DNA of 64,000 nucleotides from Epiperipatus broadwayi. Taxonomy: Eukaryota; Onychophora; Udeonychophora; Euonychophora; Peripatidae. This document shows positions 1 to 11,925 of this stretch, in pieces. The DNA is taken from positions 1 through 64,000 of the forward strand of contig JAQFVV010012669.1 of NCBI GenBank assembly GCA_028023455.1, in the 5' to 3' direction. The notes beneath the pieces are model-generated. The model was not told where the DNA came from. It saw only the letters and a program-made list of their open reading frames with translations, and made no database searches. Position 1 is the first letter of the stretch; each line of letters begins with the position of its first letter. The position numbers and the translations under genes are program-made.

Positions 1-416
1 TTCTATTAATAAAAATTGCTTAACCTATTAGTCAAACATATATATACATCTAGCGTATATATATGAGTTAATGCAAAATTCTGCTGAAATAAAATGCTTA
101 TTCTACTATAAAAAAATAATAATATATTGTTGTTAAAATTTTGTTAAAATATTTAGTATGATTTGATTTTGAGATAAGCCTGCCAACATTTTCTAAAAGA
201 ATGTATAGTTTTAATTAGTGAGCCATTCAAGTGTAATTAAAGATGGCCTTCTCTTTCTTTCTTTTTAATTAAGAGAATTCAAACTTTGAAGTAAGAAAGT
301 TAGAGTAAAAAAGTTAAAGTTATTTTTAGAAAGTGTTGCTTTGAAACAAAGGAGCATGGGGAGGCTTATCAAGATCTCAGATCATACAAACAATAGAAGG
401 TAGCTGACAGAGAGGG

Positions 417-425
417 TATAAATAG
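417..425 (+). promoter_or_regulatory. TATA box of array unit 1
   Basis: TATAAATAG in the context gagggTATAAATAGaaggg, a near-consensus animal TATA box. An initiator-like TTCAGATT lies about 25-30 bases downstream at the start of the leader repeats. The same box is kept in unit 2 (6432-6440) and unit 3 (12436-12444), so all three copies could start transcription. In an LTR reading this marks the U3/R border. Confidence 0.6.
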
Positions 426-449
426 AAGGGAGAACAAAAGATTGATTAT

Positions 450-640
450 TCAGATTTTTCTTTTTGAAGAATTCACATATTCAGATTTTGCTATTGGAAG
501 AGTGATATCAGATTTTGCTATTGCAAGGTTGATTCAAGATTTTGCTCTTGAAGGATTCTTTCAGATTTTGCTATTGCAAGGTGCATTCAGATTTCTCTTT
601 GGAGAACTTTTTCAGATTTTGCTTGTGGAGATTTTATTTA
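450..640 (+). repeat. TTCAGATTTTGCTATTG leader repeat, unit 1
   Basis: Six to seven imperfect copies of a roughly 27-30 base motif built on TTCAGATTTTGCTATTG, beginning just after the TATA box. Because the motif lacks stops in one frame it gives a long open frame, but the translated product is only the periodic motif and I do not consider it a protein. Units 2 (6465-6645) and 3 (12469-12649) differ from unit 1 in the central copies, so the motif has expanded, contracted or been rearranged after the units arose. Confidence 0.6.
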
Positions 641-3178
641 AAAAAAGTAGACAACTGCCATCTTCAAAATCATGGAGAGGTTTGAACATGCTCAAGTTAA
701 AAGCAACAGTATTTTGAGGGAAATGAATATGCTTGGCTAGGCAAATAAATAGCTTTGCCTATCGCCGAGGTTCCGGAATACCATTCAAAATGCCTTAATA
801 TCCACTCAATAGTCATCTGAACTCTGTGCCGTGTCTGGAGAACTTTTCGTGAAACCATACTACATATTTTCATTGTCCGGACAACTACATCTCGACGGTC
901 GGATCAAGCCACGAACGCCGTAGGGAACATGACCAAGGAAAAAGGACGGTAATCGTATCTCCTCTATTGAACTATTTCTTATGCTACCTTTTGTTCATAT
1001 ATTTTTTTTTAATTGCTTCAGTGAATTTATATGTATTTGCTATGTAACCATTTTTATTAGACTAACCTTAAATATATATATATTGTGTGATCATCTATCT
1101 ATATGTAACCTTTTTTCCCTTCGCTATTCTTCCTTACTAACCAGTGTAAATATTTAGTATTCCATTGCGGTTAAGTTTAATAGTTAATTTTTGTTCATTT
1201 AAAATCTCTTTCCAATTTTATTTATGTTTGTTAATTAAATACGAGTCAGTTTCTTTTGTGTGCCAACTTGATCTCTTTGATAACGCCTCTTTTGTCCGCC
1301 ATTAGCTTTACGTATATCTGATTTAACTATATACGTTTTAAATAATTTTTAAACACTGTTTTTAGCGCAAAGCAATTAGAAATGCTTTGCGAAAGATTTT
1401 TTTTTTTTATTGTACTTTATCGAGAAGATCGAGTTGACAATTTTATTAAAATTGGGAAAAGATTTAGACCGCAAACCTATTAATCCGTTTTTATTGTCTA
1501 ATTATTTTGTTTCATTAATTTAGAGGAATAGCGGAGGCCATTATATCATTAGTCATATTATTAAAGCCATTAATTAAACATATTATTTAACTATCAAAAG
1601 CTTGAGTTTCCTAATTTTATTATAATGCTTTATTTTTACTTTTCAATGATCCAGGCACGCATAACGCAAAACACATATTTCTTAGTACTTTTGCACATTT
1701 AACTATTTAGCTCCTTAGGATTTCCCGTCCATGTCTCTACCGCTGTTGCTAAGCTTTGTGGCCGGTTGAAAAATAATTTATGCATGGCTCAGATAGTGTT
1801 GTTTGTTTGTGATCAGGCCTCGAGAACAGGCGAATGGGCAGAGGTCATAGTATTCTTGATTTATATCTCGCGTATGGTTGGCCTTGAGGTACTTTCGCCT
1901 AGTATTCGAACTGGGTTAAATCAACATACATCATCTGACTGTCACAGTAGATTTTTTTTTTCCGTAATTCTGGACGCCCATCGTGTGGCTATTCGAAATT
2001 TTCCATACCCTGCAATGCCCTGTATAACATTTGTATGTGTGTATAATGTTTTTTCTTTTTCTGTTTTAAATTAATGAATAATATATATATGTAGATTTTT
2101 TTTCCCGGGTTTGTACACACATATATATAATGTTTTTTTTAAAATAACACGAAATAATTGTTAGTTATACGTAATATTTTTTGCTTCGAGTTTGTCGCCA
2201 CGGGACGAATGTCATTTTTTTAAAATTAAAAATTAGTACCCTGAGAAGTTTGTTTTAGTTTAATACATTTATATAAAAATATATGTATAATTTTTCCGAG
2301 TTTTGTTTCCTAATGTGAGCCAAATGTCATTTTTTTAAATTAATTAAAAAGTTAAATGTGTCATAAGGTAAAAAATTTTTTCCGAGTTTAGTATATATAT
2401 CAAATGAATATTTTATATTTAAAAAGTTAACACTTCGTTCGTTGTTTTTTTTTTGTGATTATAAAATTAGATTTCAGAATTAAACCAATTTTTTTTTTGC
2501 CTAATGAGTAGTTTTGTCATGGCCAGTTCGCCATATTGTTGTTTATCGTATAAAGTATATAGCTTCGATGAGGCGGAAGTGTCAAATATATACCCACCCG
2601 CCCTCCCTTAAATTAGCTTTCGTACTTTAGATTATTTTTAGTATTGCTCAAATATGAGAAGTTTTGAAATAATAATGTTTTTCGAAATATAACATATATA
2701 CGATAGTGTTAATATTTTAGTAAAAATTACAAATAGATAATAAAAAAATTTTTCCGTTTGTATAAATTTTTGTAAAGATCTTAGATAACATTTTTTTCCG
2801 TTAATTGAAATTTTTTTTTGAAGATCAAAAAGTTTTTGATAAGTTCAAATTAACACGTGTCAACGTATGGTGTTAGCAAATATTTTTTTTCACTTTCTCT
2901 GCGTTTCGTTTCTTTATATTGAATAATTGTAATCATGTAAATTTTTTTTCTTTCCTTTTTAAAGATTTTGAAATTACGTTTCCTCGCAAACATATATAAA
3001 TTAAGTTTTGTTTCAATACTAGCAAACTTAATTTTATCTTTATGAAAAGTAAATGCGTATGTTCGTTAATAAATATATAGATTAAAGATATATTTTTGTA
3101 TAACATATATGTCAGCCACCCTTTAGTTAAGATTTTTTTTCTTCTCTCAATTCGGATTATGCTATTGAATCATTTATT

Positions 3179-3292
3179 GAGTAACCGTTAGGTGAAGACC
3201 CTTTGAGTAACCGTTAGGTGAAGCCCTTGTTTTTTAGTGATCGTTTTTGGTGAAGATTCCCTTAGTAACCGTTTAGGTGAAGACCCCTTACA
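3179..3292 (+). repeat. ~26 bp minisatellite (gtaaccgttaggtgaag), unit 1
   Basis: Four tandem, partly degenerate copies of a motif containing gtaaccgttaggtgaagacc. It is followed by a pair of direct repeats of ctgaaataatagg near 3325 and 3390. No function is evident. Confidence 0.7.
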
Positions 3293-3670
3293 CTGTAGAG
3301 TTCTAAATTGCTGAGTAGCCTGAAATAATAGGTCTACATCTGCAATCATTGCTTCCTTGTTATATTTGCGATCAGCATTTACTAGCCTGAAATAATAGGA
3401 GTATGCGGTTTGCAATATGACATCTTTCTAATAAATTCATGTACATGATAATAAAAGAAATATTTGTATAGGTATATCTGTTTGTATATTTATATGTAGT
3501 CATATATATGCTTATTTAATGATGTACATATTCATATATATGGGTGCATATGGTATACACTTCGTTATAGTTCGGTAAAACCCGTTTTTATATAAATGTT
3601 TTTTGAAACAGTTTTTGATCTCAATGCGTGATTCTGTAAAATTGCTTGATAATTGTTAATCTATTTCGGG

Positions 3671-3850
3671 TTGTGACCAAAATGGTAGTTGGTTTCGATC
3701 CCAGGTTCATAATTCGGAGTGGCAGTTATCATGGGATTTTACTTTTATTTTTAATTTTTTGTGTATATTTTGTTTTGTTAATCATACTTTGGCTGTTTGA
3801 ATTTTTTTTTGTGTCTTGACCAAAATGGTAACTGGTTTCGATCCCAGGTC
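3671..3850 (+). repeat. Direct repeat with tRNA T-arm-like core, unit 1
   Basis: Two copies (3671-3706 and 3815-3850) of a roughly 36 bp sequence containing tgaccaaaatggta and ggtttcgatcccaggt. The segment CTGG-TTTCGATC-CCAG in the second copy resembles a tRNA T-arm and Pol III B box (GGTTCGANNCC) with one extra T. No convincing A box lies upstream. The pair is conserved in unit 2 (about 9675-9855), where the second copy reads GAACCC. Confidence 0.45.
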
Positions 3851-4308
3851 AGACAAATTACCGTACTTAGTTGTTATACGTCTTAGATTTAAATAATATT
3901 GTGTCATTTAAAATAGCATTTACTTATTCATGCAGAGATTATTTTTTTCGTTCAGCAGAATCAAATTAAATTTTTTTTTAAAGTGAACTGAAACGCAAAG
4001 TAAAATTTTAATTGCATTGAAACTTTATAAACCTTATCAATGTGTGCTTGGATCATTATCCATTAATATGTATATTTGATATGGCCATTGTCTTGTCGAC
4101 TGGCGCCCTTCTCAAATAAATTTGTCGGCAAGTGCAATCTCTCATATCGGATATCAAATAAACCAAACTATAGTAGATGATCAAAATAACAATGTATGCT
4201 TAGTGAGCCAAAATAATTTTTAAACATGACTTATGTATATTTTGCTCACATATTTCTTTTATATATATATACTTGTATTAATGTAAATGCATTTTTTAGT
4301 TGTTTCAG

Positions 4309-4333
4309 GTGTCAGAGAAAGCCAGGTCAAGCT
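4309..4333 (+). other. Candidate 25-nt micro-exon, unit 1
   Basis: A 25-base segment is bounded by a good acceptor (ttttttagttgtttcag) and a strong donor (GTAAGTTT). Upstream, a GC-rich block (about 740-945) ends at ggacgGTAATC, a weaker donor. Downstream, an acceptor-like ataacaaaatag sits 15 bases before the ATG of the ORF at 4721. Joining these would give a spliced leader over 3.7 kb of AT-rich, intron-like sequence. The segment and both splice signals are unchanged in unit 2 (10313-10337). This is inference without transcript evidence. Confidence 0.35.
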
Positions 4334-4720
4334 GTAAGTTTATTATTTTTAATGATATAGTAACAAAGTAGCAGTGATATTTAAGTGAAATATATAAAAA
4401 TAAATAAATAAAGTGAGGAGAATATATGTAGTATAAATATTAAAGACAGACACGGCAGGATTTGATATTTTTTTTCATGAACAAACAGACACATAGGCAT
4501 AGGTTTAAGATGGGACCTCGTGAGGTAGGCAAAGTTAATTTCTGAAAACATAAATAAAGAATTTAGAATACTGACTTATTTTTTAAAGAACTAAAATTTT
4601 TCTTCACATACAGGATATAGCTCCTAGATACACGTAATACAATATACTTATATAGATTGTTATTAAAATACGTTTTAGAAATAAATTGTTTTATAACAAA
4701 ATAGCCAATATTAGGCAAAA

Positions 4721-5596
4721 ATGGAGGAACAGAAGAGAGGCGAAGTTTATAGGTCAATATGTACTCATAGTGACCAAGAAAACAATGTGAAAGATCTCAT
4801 CACAGAAATGAGACAAGGATACAAAATGATGATGAACATGTTCCAAGAATTCATGAATATGACATCACAAAGACTGAACCGTTTGGAGGAAAACATGGGT
4901 CTCCAGCAACAACATACTACCAGAACAAAAGTATTACCAGATGATGATAATCAGGGAAAGGGACAAGACCAACAAGAGCAAGGTGATATTCAGGTTGAAT
5001 CACTGATTGATGAAGAAGCATGTAAAGATAGTCACCACTTGGACTTGTCAGTCAAACACAGAAGGCAAAGTGGAGAACAAAATTGTCGAATCATAGAGGA
5101 TAGCAAGAGCACAATGACGCTTCAGACTGTGGATTTGGTAAACGAAACTGAAAAGATGGGACAAGACATTAATAATAAAATGAGTGACTTGACTGGAGCT
5201 ACTCCGATACATTTGCAGTATGCCACAGCATGTCTTCAGGTATTCAAAACCAAAATCTTAGTGGAAGAGGAGAAAATAGACCAACTAGGAAACCAAAAGA
5301 TCACAAGCGAACGATTAAGACGGGCAGTGCTGCATCGGAAGACAAAACGAAACCGCCAATATCAATTCAGGCAAAGGAAGCAAGTGTGGCTGAGAGATCT
5401 GAGGCCAACTAGTATAGTGCAGAGAGAAGTAAAAAAGTTTTTTCCAATATATAAAGGCCCTCATTTGTTAAAAAAGAAGTGTGGAATAAGTGTTTTGTTT
5501 TGGAAAAATAATCTCAGCATAAAAAGAGAATATAATATTAGAAACAGAAACTTAAAACCTTATATACCACCGGACCCCGGAAAATATGCAAATTAA
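4721..5596 (+). CDS. Gag-like/integrase-tail fusion ORF, unit 1
   Basis: A 291-codon intact ORF. Residues 1-60 are charged and helix-prone with methionine-rich stretches (MMMNMFQEFMNM, then RLNRLEEN), as in Ty3-type Gag N-termini; this part is only a resemblance. Residues 70-200 are hydrophilic and glutamine-rich. Residues 205-285 follow the layout of the Ty3/gypsy integrase C-terminal domain: basic stretch (KTKRNRQY), VWLRD, KKFFPIYKGPH, then NLKPYIPP close to the stop. The integrase catalytic core, reverse transcriptase and protease are absent, so an internal deletion probably fused Gag to the integrase tail. Start context is aaaaATGG. The product may bind nucleic acid or be co-packaged by an autonomous relative, but no function is shown. 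Overlapping short frames are shadows. Confidence 0.6.
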   Translation: MEEQKRGEVYRSICTHSDQENNVKDLITEMRQGYKMMMNMFQEFMNMTSQRLNRLEENMGLQQQHTTRTKVLPDDDNQGKGQDQQEQGDIQVESLIDEEACKDSHHLDLSVKHRRQSGEQNCRIIEDSKSTMTLQTVDLVNETEKMGQDINNKMSDLTGATPIHLQYATACLQVFKTKILVEEEKIDQLGNQKITSERLRRAVLHRKTKRNRQYQFRQRKQVWLRDLRPTSIVQREVKKFFPIYKGPHLLKKKCGISVLFWKNNLSIKREYNIRNRNLKPYIPPDPGKYAN

Positions 5597-5837
5597 AAAT
5601 AGATACATACCATGTTAGACTAAATACAACACAGACCCGATTTAAGACAGAAGATTGAATTATGGATAAACCATTAGATATAATAAAGTAAAGAAAACAC
5701 CGTAGGTAGCAACAAATTAAATATTACAGCAAATAAAGAGTAGGCTTGAACTCACCTGGCACAAAATTCTTACCTCTGACCTGAAGCAACAGCATTTTTT
5801 TTTAACATTTTTTTTTTGCTCACTAACTATTGGGAAA

Positions 5838-5921
5838 TGAAGCAATGGATCTGAAGCCCGATCCATGCTTCACATCTTCCTATAAACTTAATTAGTATTG
5901 TAGACCTGAATTAAGTTTATA
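5838..5921 (+). repeat. Two adjacent perfect or near-perfect hairpins, unit 1
   Basis: Hairpin 1: TGAAGCAATGGATC (5838-5851) pairs with GATCCATGCTTCA (5860-5872), with one bulged base. Hairpin 2: TATAAACTTAATT (5881-5893) pairs perfectly with AATTAAGTTTATA (5909-5921). Both recur at 11842-11925 in unit 2. They sit about 240 bp after the ORF and could mark the start of an LTR or a structured 3' end. Confidence 0.6.
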
Positions 5922-6431
5922 GTTCAATATCAGCAGGGTTTTGCATTAGAGTTAAAAATAATTATGCTTATTAAATGTGTATTACATTTAAATATTTTGT
6001 TTTAAATAAATTTCATTCTATTAATAAAAATTGCTTAACCTATTAGTCAAACATATATATACATCTAGCGTATATATATGAGTTAATGCAAAATTCTGCT
6101 GAAATAAAATGCTTATTCTACTATAAAAAAATAATAATATATTGTTGTTAAAATTTTGTTAAAATATTTAGTATGATTTGATTTTGAGATAAGCCTGCCA
6201 ACATTTTCTAAAAGAATGTATAGTTTTAATTAGTGAGCCATTCAAGTGTAATTAAAGATGGCCTTCTCTTTCTTTCTTTTTAATTAAGAGAATTCAAACT
6301 TTGAAGTAAGAAAGTTAGAGTAAAAAAGTTAAAGTTATTTTTAGAAAGTGTTGCTTTGAAACAAAGGAGCATGGGGAGGCTTATCAAGATCTCAGATCAT
6401 ACAAACAATAGAAGGTAGCTGACAGAGAGGG

Positions 6432-6440
6432 TATAAATAG
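6432..6440 (+). promoter_or_regulatory. TATA box of array unit 2
   Basis: Identical TATAAATAG in the same context as unit 1, followed by the same TTCAGATT initiator-like sequence. Confidence 0.6.
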
Positions 6441-9182
6441 AAGGGAGAACAAAAGATTGATTATTCAGATTTTTCTTTTTGAAGAATTCACATATTCAGA
6501 TTTTGCTATTGGAAGAGTGATATCAGATTTTGCTATTGCAAGGTTGATTCAAGATTTTGCTCTTGCAAGTTTCATTCAGATCTGCTATTGCAAGGTGCAT
6601 TCAGATTTTTCTTTGGAGAACTTTTTCAGATTTTGCTTGTGGAGATTTTATTTAAAAAAAGTAGACAACTGCCATCTTCAAAATCATGGAGAGGTTTGAA
6701 CATGCTCAAGTTAAAAGCAACAGTATTTTGAGGGAAATGAATATGCTTGGCTAGGCAAATAAATAGCTTTGCCTATCGCCGAGGTTCCGGAATACCATTC
6801 AAAATGCCTTAATATCCACTCAATAGTCATCTGAACTCTGTGCCGTGTCTGGAGAACTTTTCGTGAAACCATACTACATATTTTCATTGTCCGGACAACT
6901 ACATCTCGACGGTCGGATCAAGCCACGAACGCCGTAGGGAACATGACCAAGGAAAAAGGACGGTAATCGTATCTCCTCTATTGAACTATTTCTTATGCTA
7001 CCTTTTGTTCATTTTTTTTCTAATTGCTTCAGTGAATTTATATGTATTTGCTATGTAACCATTTTTATTAGACTAACCTTAAATATATATATATATTGTG
7101 TGATCATCTATCTATATGTAACCTTTTTCCCTTCGCTATTCTTCCTTACTAACCAGTGTAAATATTTAGTATTCCATTGCGGTTAAGTTTAATAGTTAAT
7201 TTTTGTTCATTTAAAATCTCTTTCCAATTTTATTTATGTTTGTTAATTAAATACGAGTCAGTTTCTTTTGTGTGCCAACTTGATCTCTTTGATAACGCCT
7301 CTTTTGTCCGCCATTAGCTTTACGTATATCTGATTTAACTATATACGTTTTAAATAATTTTTAAACACTGTTTTTAGCGCAAAGCAATTAGAAATGCTTT
7401 GCGAAAGATTCTTTTTTTATCGTACGTTATCGAGAAGATCGAGTTGACAATTTTTATTAAAATTGGGAAAAGATTTAGACCGCAAACCTATTAATCCGTT
7501 TTTATTGTCTAATTATTTTGTTTCATTAATTTAGAGGAATAGCGGAGGCCATTATATCATTAGTCATATTATTAAAGTCATTAATTAAACATATGATTTA
7601 ACTATAAAAAGCTTGAGTTTCTTAATTATATTAAATGCTTTATTTTTACTTTTCAATGATCCAGGCACGCATAACGCAAAACACATTTCTTAGTACTTTT
7701 ACACACATTTAACTATTTAGCTCCTTAGGATTTCCCGTCCATGTCTCTACCGCTGTTGCTAAGCTTTGTGGCCGGTTGAAAAATAATTTATGCATGGCTC
7801 AGATAGTGTTGTTTGTTTGTGATCAGGCCTCGAGAACAGGCGAATGGGCAGAGGTCATATGTATTCTTGATTTATATCTCGCGTATGGTTGGCCTTGAGG
7901 TACTTTCGCCTAGTATTCGAACTGGGTTAAATCAACATACATCATCTGACTGTCACAGTAGATTTTTTTTTTCCGTAATTCTGGACGCCCATCGTGTGGC
8001 TATTCGAAATTTTCCATACCCTGCAATGCCCTGTATAACATTTGTATGTGTGTATAATGTTTTTTCTTTTTCTGTTTTAAATTAATGAATAATATATATA
8101 TGTAGATTTTTTTTCCCGGGTTTGTACGCATATATATAATGTTTTTTTTAAAATAACATGAAATAATTGTTAGTTATACGTAATATTTTTTGCTTCGAGT
8201 TTGTCGCCACGGGACGAATGTCATTTTTTTAAAATTAAAAATTAGTACCCTGAGAAGTTTGTTTTAGTTTAATACATTTATATAAAAATATATGTATAAT
8301 TTTTCCAAGTTTGTTTCCTAATGTGAGCCAAATGTCATTTTTTTAAATTAATTAAAAAGTTAAATGTGTCATAAGGTAAAAAAATTTTTTCCGAGTTTAG
8401 TATATATGTCAAATGAATATTTTATATTTAAAAAGTTAACACTTCGTTCGTTGTTTTTTTTTTGTGATTATAAAATTAGATTTCAGAATTAAACCAATTT
8501 TTTTTTCCTAATGAGTAGTTTTGTCATGGCCAGTCGCCATATTTTGTTTGTCGTATAAAGTATATAGCTTCGATGAGGCGGAAGTGTCAAATATATACCC
8601 ACCCGCCCTCCCTTAAATTAGCTTTCGTACTTTAGATTATTTTTAGTATTGCTCAAATATGAGAAGTTTTGAAATAATAATGTTTTTCGAAATATAACAT
8701 ATATACGATAGTGTTAATATTTTAGTAAAAATTACAAATAGATAATAAAAAAATTTTTCCGTTTGTATAAATTTTTGTAAAAGATCAAATAGATAACATT
8801 TTTTTCCGTTAATTGAAATTTTTTTTTGAAGATCAAAAAGTTTTTGATAAGTTCAAATTAACACGTGTCAACGTATGGTGTTAGCAAATATTTTTTTTCA
8901 CTTTCTCTGCGTTTCGTTTCTTTATATTGAATAATTGTAATCATGTAAATTTTTTTTCTTTCCCTTTTAAAGATTTTGAAATTACGTTTCCTCGCAAACA
9001 TATATAAATTAAGTTTTGTTTCAATACTAGCAAACTTAATTTTATCTTTATGAAAAGTAAATGCGTATGTTCGTTAATAAATATATAGATTAAAGTATTT
9101 TTGCATAACATATATGTCAGCCACCCTTTAGTTAAGATTTTTTTTCTTCTCTCAATTCGGATTATGCTATTGAATCATTTAT

Positions 9183-9297
9183 TGAGTAACCGTTAGGTGA
9201 AGACCCTTTGAGTAACCGTTAGGTGAAGCCCTTGTTTTTTAGTGATCGTTTTTGGTGAAGATTCCCTTAGTAACCGTTTAGGTGAAGACCCCTTACA
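9183..9297 (+). repeat. ~26 bp minisatellite, unit 2
   Basis: Same four-copy motif as in unit 1, nearly unchanged. The downstream ctgaaataatagg pair is also kept, with a few substitutions between the two members. Confidence 0.7.
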
Positions 9298-10724
9298 CTG
9301 TAGAGTTCTAAATTGCTGAGTAGCCTGAAATAATAGGTCTACATCTGCAATCATTGCTTCCTTGTCATAGTTGCGACCAGCGTTTACTAGCCTGAAATAA
9401 TAGGAGTATGCGGTTTGCAATATGACATCTTTCTAATAAATTCATGTACATGATAATAAAAGAAATATTTGTATAGGTATATCTGTTTGTATATTTATAT
9501 GTAGTCATATATATGCTTATTTAATGATGTACATATTCATATATATGGGTGTATATGGTATACACTTCGTTATAGTTTGGTAAAACCCATTTTTATATAA
9601 ATGTTTTTTTAAACAGTTTTTGATCTCAATGCGTGATTCTGTAAAATTGCTTGATAATTGTTAATCTATTTCGGGTTGTGACCAAAATGGTAGTTGGTTT
9701 CGATCCCAGGTTCATAATTCGGAGTGGCAGTTATCATGGGATTTTACTTTTATTTTAATTTTTTGTGTATATTTTGTTTTGTTAATCATACTTTGGCTGT
9801 TTGAATTTTTTTTTGTGTCTTGACCAAAATGGTAACTGGTTTCGAACCCAGGTCAGACAAATTACCGTACTTAGTTGTTATACGTCTTAGATTTAAATAA
9901 TATTGTGTCATTTAAAATAGCATTTACTTATTCATGCAGAGATTATTTTTTTCGTTCAGCAGAATCAAATTAAATTTTTTTTAAAGTGAACTGAAACGCA
10001 AAGTAAAATTTTAATTGCATTGAAACTTTATAAACCCTTATAAATGTGTGCTTGGATCATTATCCATTAATATGTATATTTGATATGGCCATTGTCTTGT
10101 CGACTGGCGCCCTTCTCAAATAAATTTGTCGGCAAGTGCAATCTCTCATATCGGATATCAAATAAACCAAACTATAGTAGATGATCAAAATAACAATGTA
10201 TGCTTAGTGAGCCAAAATAATTTTTAAACATGACTTATGTATATTTTGCTCACATATTTCTTTATATATATATACTTGTATTAATGTAAATGCATTTTTT
10301 TAGTTGTTTCAGGTGTCAGAGAAAGCCAGGTCAAGCTGTAAGTTTATTATTTTTAATGATATAGTAACAAAGTAGCAGTGATATTTAAGTGAAATATATA
10401 AAAATAAATAAATAAAGTGAGGAGAATATATGTAGTATAAATATTAAAACAGACACGGCAGGATTTTTATATATATATTTTCATGTACAAACAGATACAT
10501 ATAGGCATAGGGTTAAGATAGGACCTCGTGAGGTAGGCAAAGTTAATTTCTGAAAACATAAAGAATTTAGAATACTGACTTATTTTTTAAAGAACTAAAA
10601 TTTTTCTTCACATACAGGATATAGCTCCTAGATACACGTAATACAATATACTTATATAGATTGTTATTAAAATACGTTTTAGAAATAAATTGTTTTATAA
10701 CAAAATAGCCAATATTAGGCAAAA

Positions 10725-11600
10725 ATGGAGGAACAGAAGAGAGGCGAAGTTTATAGGTCAATATGTACTCATAGTGACCAAGAAAACAATGTGAAAGATC
10801 TCATCACAGAAATGAGACAAGGATACAAAATGATGATGAACATGTTCCAAGAATTCATGAATATGACATCACAAAGACTGAACCGTTTGGAGGAAAACAT
10901 GGGTCTCCAGCAACAACATACTACCAGAACAAAAGTATTACCAGATGATGATAATCAGGGAAAGGGACAAGACCAACAAGAGCAAGGTGATATTCAGGTT
11001 GAATCACTGATTGATGAAGAAGCATGTAAAGATAGTCACCACTTGGACTTGTCAGTCAAACACAGAAGGCAAAGTGGAGAACAAAATTGTCGAATCATAG
11101 AGGATAGCAAGAGCACAATGACGCTTCAGACTGTGGATTTGGTAAACGAAACTGAAAAGATGGGACAAGACATTAATAATAAAATGAGTGACTTGACTGG
11201 AGCTACTCCGATACATTTGCAGTATGCCACAGCATGTCTTCAGGTATTCAAAACCAAAATCTTAGTGGAAGAGGAGAAAATAGACCAACTAGGAAACCAA
11301 AAGATCACAAGCGAACGATTAAGACGGGCAGTGCTGCATCGGAAGACAAAACGAAACCGCCAATATCAATTCAGGCAAAGGAAGCAAGTGTGGCTGAGAG
11401 ATCTGAGGCCAACTAGTATAGTGCAGAGAGAAGTAAAAAAGTTTTTTCCAATATATAAAGGCCCTCATTTGTTAAAAAAGAAGTGTGGAATAAGTGTTTT
11501 GTTTTGGAAAAATAATCTCAGCATAAAAAGAGAATATAATATTAGAAACAGAAACTTAAAACCTTATATACCACCGGACCCCGGAAAATATACAAATTAA
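10725..11600 (+). CDS. Gag-like/integrase-tail fusion ORF, unit 2
   Basis: Second copy of the 291-codon ORF, exactly 6004 bases downstream. The predicted protein differs from the first copy only near the C-terminus (Ala to Thr at residue 290), while non-coding parts of the unit have accumulated several indels. Either the duplication is very recent and indels pile up in homopolymers, or the ORF is under constraint or gene conversion. Unit 3 ends before this ORF. Same motifs as copy 1: RLNRLEEN near residue 55, VWLRD near 230, FFPIYKGPH near 245, NLKPYIPP near 277. Confidence 0.6.
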   Translation: MEEQKRGEVYRSICTHSDQENNVKDLITEMRQGYKMMMNMFQEFMNMTSQRLNRLEENMGLQQQHTTRTKVLPDDDNQGKGQDQQEQGDIQVESLIDEEACKDSHHLDLSVKHRRQSGEQNCRIIEDSKSTMTLQTVDLVNETEKMGQDINNKMSDLTGATPIHLQYATACLQVFKTKILVEEEKIDQLGNQKITSERLRRAVLHRKTKRNRQYQFRQRKQVWLRDLRPTSIVQREVKKFFPIYKGPHLLKKKCGISVLFWKNNLSIKREYNIRNRNLKPYIPPDPGKYTN

Positions 11601-11841
11601 AAATAGATACATACCATGTTAGACTAAATACAACACAGACCCGATTTAAGACAGAAGATTGAATTATGGATAAACCATTAGATATAATAAAGTAAAGAAA
11701 ACACCGTAGGTAGCAACAAATTAAATATTACAGCAAATAAAGAGTAGGCTTGAACTCACCTGGCACAAAATTCTTACCTCTGACCTGAAGCAACAGCATT
11801 TTTTTTTAACATTTTTTTTTTGCTCACTAACTATTGGGAAA

Positions 11842-11925
11842 TGAAGCAATGGATCTGAAGCCCGATCCATGCTTCACATCTTCCTATAAACTTAATTAGT
11901 ATTGTAGACCTGAATTAAGTTTATA
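11842..11925 (+). repeat. Two adjacent hairpins, unit 2
   Basis: Same pair of inverted repeats as after the unit 1 ORF, with arms unchanged. Conservation of both arms in the two copies is expected from their overall similarity and is not independent evidence of function. Confidence 0.6.

Noticed and set aside
442-717. 91-codon ORF at the start of array unit 1 (80-codon versions in units 2 and 3)
   Set aside because: It is the translation of the TTCAGATTTTG repeat; the periodic peptide is a by-product of the DNA repeat.
1970-1990. TGGACGCCCATCG as primer site after the presumed LTR end at 1946
   Set aside because: It lies about 24 bases from the edge and matches no tRNA 3' end known to me.
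4101-4118. TGGCGCCCTT as a tRNA-Lys primer site in the 6 kb unit (also TGGCGCCCT at 34352)
   Set aside because: Only the first 8 bases match, and neither site follows an LTR edge; the second lies inside an LTR.
5837-5921. Helitron 3' hairpin
   Set aside because: No CTRR end follows the hairpins and no TC start was found; the tandem LTR reading explains more.
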